Shown piece after piece: positions 57,758-64,000 of a stretch of 64,000 bases of DNA (the stretch's first letter is position 1; each line of letters opens with the position of its first letter). Made by a program: the position numbers and the translations under genes. The notes beneath the pieces are model-generated. The model saw only the letters and a program-made list of their open reading frames with translations, made no database searches and had not been told where the DNA came from. This DNA is from Paenibacillus_V sp046244365 (GTDB lineage Bacteria > Bacillota > Bacilli > Paenibacillales > NBRC-103111). The DNA is taken from contig NZ_CP176395.1 in the NCBI RefSeq assembly GCF_046244365.1, forward strand, positions 248,001 through 312,000, in the 5' to 3' direction.

Positions 57758-58521
57758 TTTTGGTTGTGGACGTCGGGAATACGAATATCGTTCTCGGCCT
57801 TTACGAGAAAGAGCAGCTGCTTCACAACTGGCGGCTCAGCACGAATCGTTCCGCTACGGCTGACGAGTACGGCGTTATGTTCTACAATCTGTTTCAGCTT
57901 GCCGGAATACGGATGGAAGATATTGATGGCGTCATTATTTCTTCTGTCGTTCCCCCGCTTATGTTTGTTTTGGAGCAGCTTTGCTCAAAATATATTAAGA
58001 AAACGGCGTATATCGTCGGCCCGGGCATTAAGACCGGACTGAACATACGGATTGAGAATCCGCGCGAAGTCGGCGCAGACCGAATCGTCAACGCGGTGGC
58101 GGGCTTGGAGCTCTACGGCTCTCCGCTCATCATCGTCGATTTCGGCACGGCGACTACATACGATTACTTGGATCAGCACGGACAACTGCTCGGATGCGCC
58201 ATCGCGCCGGGCATCGGGATTTCCACGGAAGCGTTGTATCAACGAGCCGCCAAGCTGCCGCGCATCGAGCTGGTCAGGCCCAAGAGCACGGTCGGCCGCA
58301 ATACGATCGCCGCGATGCAAGCGGGCATCATATTCGGCTTCGCCGGGCAAGTGGACGGCATCGTGGAGCGGATTCGCGAGGAGTTCGGCACCGACCCGAA
58401 GGTCGTGGCCACCGGCGGCTTAGCGCAGCTGATTGCGAGCGAATCTAAGACCATACAACTGGTAGACCCACTTTTAACGCTTCAAGGTTTGCGAATTATT
58501 TATGAGCGAAATGCGCAATAA
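57754..58521 (+). CDS. coaX: Type III pantothenate kinase CoaX
   Basis: CoaX carries out the first step of coenzyme A synthesis, phosphorylating pantothenate. The 255-residue protein shows VVDVGNTNIVLGLY (about 4-17), VGADRIVNAVAG (about 107-118), IIVDFGTATTYDYL (about 127-140) and VATGGLAQLI, all typical of the type III enzymes. The ATG overlaps the nadC stop (ATGA). It resumes the B. subtilis order ftsH-coaX-hslO after the nad insertion. Confidence 0.95.
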   Translation: MILVVDVGNTNIVLGLYEKEQLLHNWRLSTNRSATADEYGVMFYNLFQLAGIRMEDIDGVIISSVVPPLMFVLEQLCSKYIKKTAYIVGPGIKTGLNIRIENPREVGADRIVNAVAGLELYGSPLIIVDFGTATTYDYLDQHGQLLGCAIAPGIGISTEALYQRAAKLPRIELVRPKSTVGRNTIAAMQAGIIFGFAGQVDGIVERIREEFGTDPKVVATGGLAQLIASESKTIQLVDPLLTLQGLRIIYERNAQ

Positions 58522-58580
58522 CCGTTCACAAAAGGCTTTGAGCAACCGATATTTATTCTGTGATTTCAAGAGGTGACTTC

Positions 58581-59459
58581 ATGACAACAGACTACATGAT
58601 ACGCGCTACCGCGTTTAACGGAAAGGTTCGCGCTTTTGCAGCGCACACGACCGCACTTGTCGGGGAGCTGCAGCGCAGACACCGGACAACGCCGACGGCG
58701 ACTGCCGCACTAGGACGTACGGCTTCGGCGGGAGCAATGTTAGGAGCCATGCTGAAGGGCAATGAAAAACTGACCGTTCAAGTGAAAGGCGGGGGCCCGA
58801 TCGGACAGATCGTCGTCGACGCCAATGCGGTGGGGGAAGTCAGGGGCTATGTGGACAATCCCGATATCGATTTGCCGCTGAATGCGGTTGGGAAATTGGA
58901 CGTGGCGGGAGCGGTCGGCACCGACGGTTTTCTATTTATCATTAAGGATCTCGGCTTAAAGGAGCCTTACCGCGGCAGCACGCCGATCGTCTCGGGAGAG
59001 CTGGGCGAAGACTTCACGTATTACTTCACGAAATCGGAGCAGACGCCTTCCGCCGTGGCACTAGGCGTATTGGTCGATGTGGACTATTCCGTCAAAGCGT
59101 CGGGCGGCTTTATCATTCAATTGCTGCCGGGACTATCGGACGAAGAAATCGCTCTGATGGAGAAACGGCTGAACGAGCTGCCTCCGATCACCCGTCTTCT
59201 GGATGAAGGAGCTACGCTTGAACATATTTTGGAAACCGTGCTCGAGGATGTGCGCATTCTGGACCGGATGGACGTCGTGTTCAAATGCAAGTGCTCCCGC
59301 GAACGTGTGGAGCAGACACTGATCAGCTTAGGTGCGGAAGAGCTTACTTCTATTCTGGAGGAAGACGGCAAGGCGGAAGTGGTCTGTCATTTCTGTAATG
59401 AAGCTTATTCGTTTGAAAAGGATGCTTTAGAGGCAGTTATGGAAAAAATAAAAGCATAA
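58581..59459 (+). CDS. hslO: Redox-regulated chaperone Hsp33
   Basis: Hsp33 is a holdase chaperone switched on by oxidation of a zinc-bound Cys cluster. The 292-residue protein has the N-terminal domain with HRTTPTATAALGRTASAGAML (in two parts here: about 34-54) and the C-terminal zinc-switch motifs CKC (about 234-236) and CHFC (about 267-270), giving C-x-C and C-x2-C. The ATG at 58581 follows AGAGGTGA; an in-frame start 7 codons earlier overlaps that site. Confidence 0.95.
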   Translation: MTTDYMIRATAFNGKVRAFAAHTTALVGELQRRHRTTPTATAALGRTASAGAMLGAMLKGNEKLTVQVKGGGPIGQIVVDANAVGEVRGYVDNPDIDLPLNAVGKLDVAGAVGTDGFLFIIKDLGLKEPYRGSTPIVSGELGEDFTYYFTKSEQTPSAVALGVLVDVDYSVKASGGFIIQLLPGLSDEEIALMEKRLNELPPITRLLDEGATLEHILETVLEDVRILDRMDVVFKCKCSRERVEQTLISLGAEELTSILEEDGKAEVVCHFCNEAYSFEKDALEAVMEKIKA

Positions 59460-59531
59460 CGCCTTAGAGTTGTTCGGGCCGATCGTCCCGAATAAAGCTC
59501 GGACGCTCATTTGCGGTAAGAGGAGAGTAGG

Positions 59532-60485
59532 ATGAGAAACGTTAAACTGCTGTGGGGGGCCGTCGTGTTTTTGCTGGTGGTAACGGTCGGGTTGACCGGA
59601 ATCGTGGCGCGGCTGCTGGGAACCCCCCGTGCCGAAGGAGAGGCTGTCCAACAGGAAGAGCAGAAAGAGCCGGAGAACAAAGTCGTCATCGCACGTATCG
59701 GCGACCGTGAAATCAAGGAAGAAGATTTGACGCATTACTTGAAGAGCCGCCATGGGGCGGAGCTGCTTAACCAGATGATCGACCGCGAAGCGATTCAGCA
59801 GAAAGCCGATGCGACGGGATTAAAGCTGGAGCGGGAAGAGCTGGACCGCGAACTGAAAAGGATGCAGCAAGGGTATGATAGCGAAGAGCAGTTCTACCGG
59901 GCGATGAAGGATCAGATCGGCTTGAGCAAGGATGATCTTCGCGAAGACGTATATTTTAAGCTGCTGCTTGAAAAAATTGCGACGAACGGCATTGAAGTGA
60001 GCGATAAGGAAGTAGACGCCTACATGCAGGCGCATCCGGAAGAGTTTCGCAGTATGGTACAGGTCCGCTTTCAACAAATCATATCGGCTACGCTGGAGCA
60101 GGCGAACAAGACGATCGAGCTTGCCAAAGGCGGCCGCGATTTTGCGGACTTGGCCAAGGAACGGTCGCTGGATACGGCGACGGCAAGCGACGGCGGGGAT
60201 ATGGGCTGGGTGGACGAGAACGATCCCTTTGTGGCGGCGTCCATATTGAAGGCCATCCATTCGCTCAAAGTCGGGGAAATCAGCAAGCCCGTTCAAATGG
60301 CGGACGGTTATGCCGTCGTGAAGCTGACCGACCGGAAAGAACTGAATAAAGGAAGTCAGGCCGAGATCCGCGAAACGCTTCGCAAACAGCTCGCCTTGCA
60401 GAAGGCGAAGCCGCTCAAGGAAGTGACTCAGGAGCTGCGGAACGAACGCAATGTCATCATTTTTGACGCCGAGCTGCGAAAATGA
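59532..60485 (+). CDS. yacD: Membrane-anchored parvulin-type peptidyl-prolyl isomerase YacD
   Basis: A 317-residue protein with an N-terminal membrane helix (about 6-28; LWGAVVFLLVVTVGLTGIVARLL), no lipobox Cys, a SurA-like helical region (about 55-165) and a parvulin domain (about 175-270; VQVRFQQIISATLEQAN, FADLAKERSLDTATASDGGDMGWVD, KPVQMADGYAVVKLTDRKE). It matches YacD in B. subtilis, which lies at the same place between hslO and cysK. It probably helps folding of secreted proteins outside the membrane. The second such foldase in this window besides the PrsA-like lipoprotein. Confidence 0.92.
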   Translation: MRNVKLLWGAVVFLLVVTVGLTGIVARLLGTPRAEGEAVQQEEQKEPENKVVIARIGDREIKEEDLTHYLKSRHGAELLNQMIDREAIQQKADATGLKLEREELDRELKRMQQGYDSEEQFYRAMKDQIGLSKDDLREDVYFKLLLEKIATNGIEVSDKEVDAYMQAHPEEFRSMVQVRFQQIISATLEQANKTIELAKGGRDFADLAKERSLDTATASDGGDMGWVDENDPFVAASILKAIHSLKVGEISKPVQMADGYAVVKLTDRKELNKGSQAEIRETLRKQLALQKAKPLKEVTQELRNERNVIIFDAELRK

Positions 60486-60488
60486 GTA

Positions 60489-60535
60489 TTGACACAATTG
60501 GTTTGAGTTGGTAATATGAAAACATAAAACCAACT
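60489..60535 (+). promoter_or_regulatory. cysK promoter with inverted repeat across the start region
   Basis: TTGACA (60489-60494) and TAATAT (60512-60517) are 17 nt apart. A perfect 7-bp inverted repeat, AGTTGGT (60506-60512) and ACCAACT (60529-60535), brackets the -10. It could be an operator; the TAAAACCAACTAATTT stretch loosely recalls the CymR box of Bacillus cysteine genes, but the match is not decisive. Confidence 0.55.
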
Positions 60536-60570
60536 AATTTACTCGGAAATATAGTAGAGGAGGACTTCAC

Positions 60571-61509
60571 ATGGCAAAGCTTGTGCAATCCATTACCGAT
60601 CTTATTGGCGATACTCCGCTTGTCCGTTTGAATCGCGTCGTACCGGAGGACAGCGCTGAAATCTACCTGAAGCTGGAATTCCAGAACCCGGGCGCGAGCG
60701 TGAAAGACCGTATCGCGATCAGCATGATTGAAGTAGCCGAGCAAGAAGGGAAATTGAAGCCGGGCGATACGATTGTCGAGCCGACAAGCGGCAACACGGG
60801 CATCGGACTTGCGATGGTTGCTGCAGCGAAAGGCTACAAAGCTATTCTCGTCATGCCGGAAACGATGAGTATGGAACGCCGCAACCTGCTTCGCGCATAT
60901 GGAGCCCAGCTTGTTCTGACGCCCGGAGCGGAAGGCATGAAAGGCGCTATTCGCCGCGCGGAAGAGCTTCAAGCCGAAAACCCTAGCTATTTCATTCCGC
61001 AGCAGTTCAAAAACACGGCAAATCCGAAAGTTCACCGCGAAACGACCGGACCGGAAATCGTTGAAGCGATCAACTCGCATGACGGCAAGCTTGATGCCTT
61101 CATTTCGGGTATCGGTACGGGCGGTACGATCACCGGAGCGGGTCAAATCCTGAAAGAAAACTTCCCTAACATTAAAATATACGCCGTTGAACCTGCCGCT
61201 TCCCCGGTTCTGTCCGGAGGAAAGCCGGGTCCGCATAAAATTCAAGGGATCGGCGCAGGCTTCGTGCCGGATATCTTGAACACGGGTATTTACGACGGCA
61301 TCATTCCTGTCGAGAATGAAGATGCTTTCGAAATCGCCCGCCGCGTTGCCAAAGAAGAAGGAATCCTCGGCGGTATTTCTTCCGGCGCAGCCATTTTCGC
61401 TGCTCTGAAAGTGGCGAAGGAGCTTGGCAAAGGCAAGCGTGTCGTGGCCATCATCCCGAGCAACGGGGAACGTTACCTCAGCACCCCGCTGTATCAATTC
61501 GAAGATTAA
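60571..61509 (+). CDS. cysK: Cysteine synthase (O-acetylserine thiol-lyase)
   Basis: CysK makes L-cysteine from O-acetylserine and sulfide with PLP. The 312-residue protein shows ITDLIGDTPLVRLNR (about 7-21), NPGASVKDRIAI with the PLP Lys (about 38-49), EPTSGNTGIGLA (about 70-81) and the phosphate loop GIGTGGTITGAGQ (about 180-192). In B. subtilis, CysK also binds CymR. It has its own promoter, an AGAGGAGG ribosome site and a terminator. Confidence 0.96.
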   Translation: MAKLVQSITDLIGDTPLVRLNRVVPEDSAEIYLKLEFQNPGASVKDRIAISMIEVAEQEGKLKPGDTIVEPTSGNTGIGLAMVAAAKGYKAILVMPETMSMERRNLLRAYGAQLVLTPGAEGMKGAIRRAEELQAENPSYFIPQQFKNTANPKVHRETTGPEIVEAINSHDGKLDAFISGIGTGGTITGAGQILKENFPNIKIYAVEPAASPVLSGGKPGPHKIQGIGAGFVPDILNTGIYDGIIPVENEDAFEIARRVAKEEGILGGISSGAAIFAALKVAKELGKGKRVVAIIPSNGERYLSTPLYQFED

Positions 61510-61534
61510 TCTTACGCATAGCGCCAATAGCGAG

Positions 61535-61556
61535 CCCCTCTATCCGGAGGGGTTTT
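61535..61556 (+). terminator. Terminator after cysK
   Basis: CCCCTC pairs with GAGGGG across a 6-nt loop, then TTTT. Confidence 0.75.
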
Positions 61557-61681
61557 CGCGTTTTGCTTGCTTTGAGGGCGAGAGGACGGTTTGCTGCAAT
61601 GGCGCGGCTTTTTATTTTCACCGCTTTCCATTATACTAAATGAAATTATAAGCCTCGTGTGGAAGCTCATGCTTCCGGAGC

Positions 61682-61707
61682 CGTTTTCGCCGAAAACGTT
61701 AGGGAGG
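61682..61707 (+). promoter_or_regulatory. Pre-SD hairpin in the pabB leader
   Basis: CGTTTTC (61682-61688) and GAAAACG (61692-61698) with a GCC loop; TT and then the ribosome site AGGGAGG (61701-61707) follow. Same layout as ksgA, purR and nadC. Confidence 0.6.
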
Positions 61708-61714
61708 AACTGTT

Positions 61715-63301
61715 GTGATTGTCACGTCGCTCGAACAATGGAAGGAATGGTCCGGCGAGTACTCCGTACTTCCGTTGATTATGCAAACTCCGCTGCCGGA
61801 TAGCCGGCTGCTGTCATGGGGGCGGGCTTGGCAGCTCGCCTCCGAGTCGTCCGTCCTGCTGGAAAGCGGGAAAGGCGGCCGTTACTCCTTTCTCGGCTTG
61901 TCGCCGGTATCGGTCATTAGCGGTAAAGGCCGCGAAGCGGTCGTTACTTATGCGGACGGCAAGCTCCCGGAACGTCTGGAGGGCGATCCGCTGCCGCTTA
62001 TTAAGAAATGGATGGCGCCGTTTCGCTCGCCGCGTATCCCCCAAATGCCGAAATTTGTCGGCGGCTGCGTAGGATTTTTGGGCTACGATATCGTCCGTTC
62101 GATCGAAAAGCTGCCGCAGTCGGCCGCGGACGATTTGCCGCTGCCGGACTATTTGATGATGCGGTTTGACGAGCTATACGTAATCGATCACGAGGAGAGC
62201 GTCCTTTATTGTGCCGTAAACCACCATGTGCGCGGAGGGATAGAGGCTGCCGCGCTGCACGCAGGCTATGAAGAGGCGTGTGCCCGTGCGGAACGCATGG
62301 CTCGGGTATGGCTTGATATAGCCGCAGTCAACGGCGATCCGGCAGCGAAGGACGAACGGCGGCTGCGAGAACGGACGATGGCGGGCGATCTTCTGCATAT
62401 CGACGTGGAGGCCCTTGCCGGCGTGGAACGCGCATTCGGCAAAGCGGAGTATATGGATGCGGTGCGGCGTATTCAGCGGTATATCGAAGCGGGCGACGTC
62501 TTTCAAGTCAACCTGTCCGTGCGGCAAAGCATAGAGCTTTCAAGCGAGCCGGAAGCGATTTACGAATGGCTGAGGCTCTTAAACCCGTCTCCTTACATGG
62601 GGCTTATGCGGACACCGGGCTTCCAGCTCGTCTCGGGTTCCCCCGAGCTCCTCGTGCAGGTGGAGGGCGAAACGGTGCGTACGCGTCCCATTGCCGGAAC
62701 GAGACCGCGCGGCGCGAACGAAGCGGAAGACCGCCGACTGGCGGATGAGCTGATCTGGAATGAAAAAGAACGGGCCGAGCACATTATGCTTGTCGATCTG
62801 GAGCGGAACGATGTCGGGAAAATCGCCCGATACGGGTCGGTGCGAGTCGACGATCTTATGGTGATCGAGTATTACTCCCACGTTATGCATATCGTTTCCG
62901 AGGTTCGGGGCGAACGGATGTCGGACAAGGACGCATACGATATTATCGCGGCCACGTTCCCTGGAGGTACGATTACCGGAGCGCCTAAAGTGCGTACCAT
63001 GCAAATTATCGAAGAGCTCGAGCCGGTGCGCCGCGGGCCGTACACGGGATCGATGGGCTGGATTGACTATAACGGCAATATGGAATTAAATATACTTATA
63101 CGAACGCTCGTGACCGCCGAAGGCAAAGGCTACGTACAGGCCGGAGCGGGCATCGTGATCGACTCCGTGCCGGAGAAGGAATATATCGAGTCGCTGAACA
63201 AAGCGAAAGCGCTATGGAAGGCGATCCAGTACAGCGCAAACGGCAGTGCGGCAACGGAAGAGGCAGTTGCTTCGGCTATCACAAAGGGGGATAACCTATG
63301 A
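61715..63301 (+). CDS. pabB: Aminodeoxychorismate synthase component I (PabB)
   Basis: PabB aminates chorismate, with ammonia from PabA, on the way to p-aminobenzoate and folate. The 528-residue chorismate-binding enzyme has an N-terminal part with LLESGKGGRYSFLGLSP (about 49-65) and the catalytic domain with RPIAGTRPRGANEAEDRRLA (about 327-346), HIMLVDLERNDVGKIARYG and GGTITGAPKVRTMQIIEELE (about 417-436). TrpE has the same motifs; the pabA-pabC neighbours and cysK context decide for PabB. The LLES motif can bind Trp in TrpE, so a dual role cannot be excluded. The start is GTG at 61715. Confidence 0.9.
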   Translation: MIVTSLEQWKEWSGEYSVLPLIMQTPLPDSRLLSWGRAWQLASESSVLLESGKGGRYSFLGLSPVSVISGKGREAVVTYADGKLPERLEGDPLPLIKKWMAPFRSPRIPQMPKFVGGCVGFLGYDIVRSIEKLPQSAADDLPLPDYLMMRFDELYVIDHEESVLYCAVNHHVRGGIEAAALHAGYEEACARAERMARVWLDIAAVNGDPAAKDERRLRERTMAGDLLHIDVEALAGVERAFGKAEYMDAVRRIQRYIEAGDVFQVNLSVRQSIELSSEPEAIYEWLRLLNPSPYMGLMRTPGFQLVSGSPELLVQVEGETVRTRPIAGTRPRGANEAEDRRLADELIWNEKERAEHIMLVDLERNDVGKIARYGSVRVDDLMVIEYYSHVMHIVSEVRGERMSDKDAYDIIAATFPGGTITGAPKVRTMQIIEELEPVRRGPYTGSMGWIDYNGNMELNILIRTLVTAEGKGYVQAGAGIVIDSVPEKEYIESLNKAKALWKAIQYSANGSAATEEAVASAITKGDNL

Positions 63302-63885
63302 TTCTGGTCATCGACAATTATGACTCGTTTACGTATAACCTGGTTCAATATTTAGGGGAAATTGGAGAAACGGTCGTCGTTCGCCGCAATGACGAAATCG
63401 ATTTGGACGGTATTGAAGCGTTGAACCCGGATCATATTCTGATTTCTCCTGGTCCTTGCACGCCTAACGAAGCGGGGATCAGCCTGGCGCTTATCGACCG
63501 CTTTAAAGGTAAAGTGCCGATTCTCGGCGTGTGCCTCGGACATCAATCGATCGGACAAGCGTTCGGGGGCGACGTCATCCGCGCGGAACGGCTCATGCAC
63601 GGCAAAACGTCGGAAATTCACCATGACGGCAAAACGATTTTCAGCGGCATTCCAAGTCCTTATACAGCGACCCGTTACCATTCGCTTATCGTCAAGAGCG
63701 AAACGCTGCCGGATTGCCTTGAGGTTAGCGCCCGTACGGAGGAAGGCGAAATTATGGCCCTTCGCCATAAGGAATATCCGATCGAAGGCGTCCAATTCCA
63801 CCCGGAATCGGTTATTTCTGAGCATGGGCTTACGCTGCTTCGCAACTTCATCGCGCTGAAAGCGGGAAGCGGAACGAAAGCATGA
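63298..63885 (+). CDS. pabA: Glutamine amidotransferase, component II (PabA/TrpG)
   Basis: A 195-residue class I glutamine amidotransferase that feeds ammonia to PabB. It shows IDNYDSFTYNLVQYLGE (about 4-20), SPGPCTPNEAG (about 51-61), the nucleophile loop GVCLGHQSIGQAFGG (Cys about 79) and the C-terminal His-Glu pair in GVQFHPESVISEHG. In B. subtilis this protein serves both folate and tryptophan synthesis. It overlaps pabB (ATGA) and pabC (ATGA), so all three are translationally coupled. Confidence 0.95.
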   Translation: MILVIDNYDSFTYNLVQYLGEIGETVVVRRNDEIDLDGIEALNPDHILISPGPCTPNEAGISLALIDRFKGKVPILGVCLGHQSIGQAFGGDVIRAERLMHGKTSEIHHDGKTIFSGIPSPYTATRYHSLIVKSETLPDCLEVSARTEEGEIMALRHKEYPIEGVQFHPESVISEHGLTLLRNFIALKAGSGTKA

Positions 63886-64000
63886 TCATTTCCGTTAACG
63901 GACAATTCATAGAAGAAGGAAAAGCCGTGATCTCCGCGTACGATCACGGTTTTCTTTACGGTCTCGGACTTTTTGAAACGTTTCGCACCTATGCCGGAAG
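63882..64000 (+). CDS. pabC: Aminodeoxychorismate lyase (5' part)
   Basis: The first 39 codons of a gene running off the right edge. The sequence MIISVNGQFIEEGKAVISAY is followed by DHGFLYGLGLFETFRTYAG. This is the N-terminal signature of class IV aminotransferase-fold enzymes (D-x-G-x3-G-x-G-x-F-E). After pabB-pabA it is PabC, the PLP lyase that releases p-aminobenzoate. The PLP Lys lies beyond the window. Confidence 0.88.
   Translation, partial: MIISVNGQFIEEGKAVISAYDHGFLYGLGLFETFRTYAG

Noticed and set aside
60480..61714. T-box leader before cysK or pabB
   Set aside because: No T-box core sequence or long leader; cysK has a short leader and pabB only the pre-SD hairpin.
61715..63885. trpE-trpG instead of pabB-pabA
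   Set aside because: No other trp genes follow; pabC does, and the order after cysK matches the folate locus. A shared role of the amidotransferase remains possible.

Overview
The window looks like an origin-proximal chromosomal segment of a spore-forming, low-to-mid GC Firmicute of the Paenibacillus group. It carries an intact Bacillales backbone in the B. subtilis order: yabE-rnmV-ksgA-yabG-veg-sspF-ispE-purR-ridA-spoVG-glmU-ctc, then pth-fin-mfd-spoVT-yabM-yabN-yabO-yabP-yabQ-divIC-yabR-tRNA-Met-spoIIE-yabS-yabT-tilS-hpt-ftsH, then coaX-hslO-yacD-cysK-pabB-pabA-pabC. Sporulation genes are numerous (yabG, sspF, spoVG, fin, spoVT, yabP, yabQ, spoIIE). Nearly all genes lie on the + strand. 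No rRNA, insertion sequence, prophage or CRISPR array was seen.

Layout. 1-319 holds the start of an EcsA-like ABC ATPase on the minus strand. 400-900 is a leader with a promoter, a c-di-AMP (ydaO-type) riboswitch and a terminator ahead of yabE. 2.5-11.9 kb is the rnmV-to-ctc block; prs, which normally sits between glmU and ctc, is missing. 12.0-12.5 kb is a repeat-rich gap. 12.6-25.3 kb is an accessory island. 25.5-39.2 kb is the pth-to-yabR block plus elongator tRNA-Met. 39.25-39.43 kb holds tandem copies of a small dispersed repeat also present at 6.07 kb. 39.5-41.9 kb is a GH95 glycosidase gene that appears to start with CTG. 42.3-49.4 kb holds spoIIE with a Spo0A-type promoter, a MerR regulator with a drug-type MFS exporter, and yabS-yabT. 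49.5-64 kb holds tilS-hpt-ftsH, an inserted nadA-nadB-nadC operon, coaX-hslO-yacD-cysK and the pab genes; pabC runs off the edge.

The most interesting region is the island at 12.6-25.3 kb. It reads as a self-contained pathway for salvaging N-acetylmuramic acid (MurNAc). It combines MurQ etherase, a MurK-like kinase, a complete sugar ABC importer, an unknown membrane protein, NamZ (exo-muramidase) without a visible signal peptide, AnmK, a two-domain GNAT acetyltransferase, a PIG-L deacetylase-like protein whose catalytic Asp is replaced by Gly, and an RpiR/MurR regulator. Two divergent promoters face each other at 14.6 kb. A perfect 17-bp palindrome covers the -35 element of the rightward promoter and is a good candidate for the regulator's operator. 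Relative to B. subtilis, the ABC importer would replace the MurP phosphotransferase route, and a kinase would replace phosphorylation during transport.

Other structure worth following: a recurring hairpin placed 2-3 nt before the Shine-Dalgarno sequence of ksgA, purR, nadC and pabB; a chain of six G-rich hairpins between rnmV and ksgA; a duplicated AGTGAAC-rich block with a CAGTCAGT tandem array after ctc; and three copies of a 21-bp inverted repeat before the MerR gene.

All functional calls come from reading the translated sequence and its context. No database search was run.
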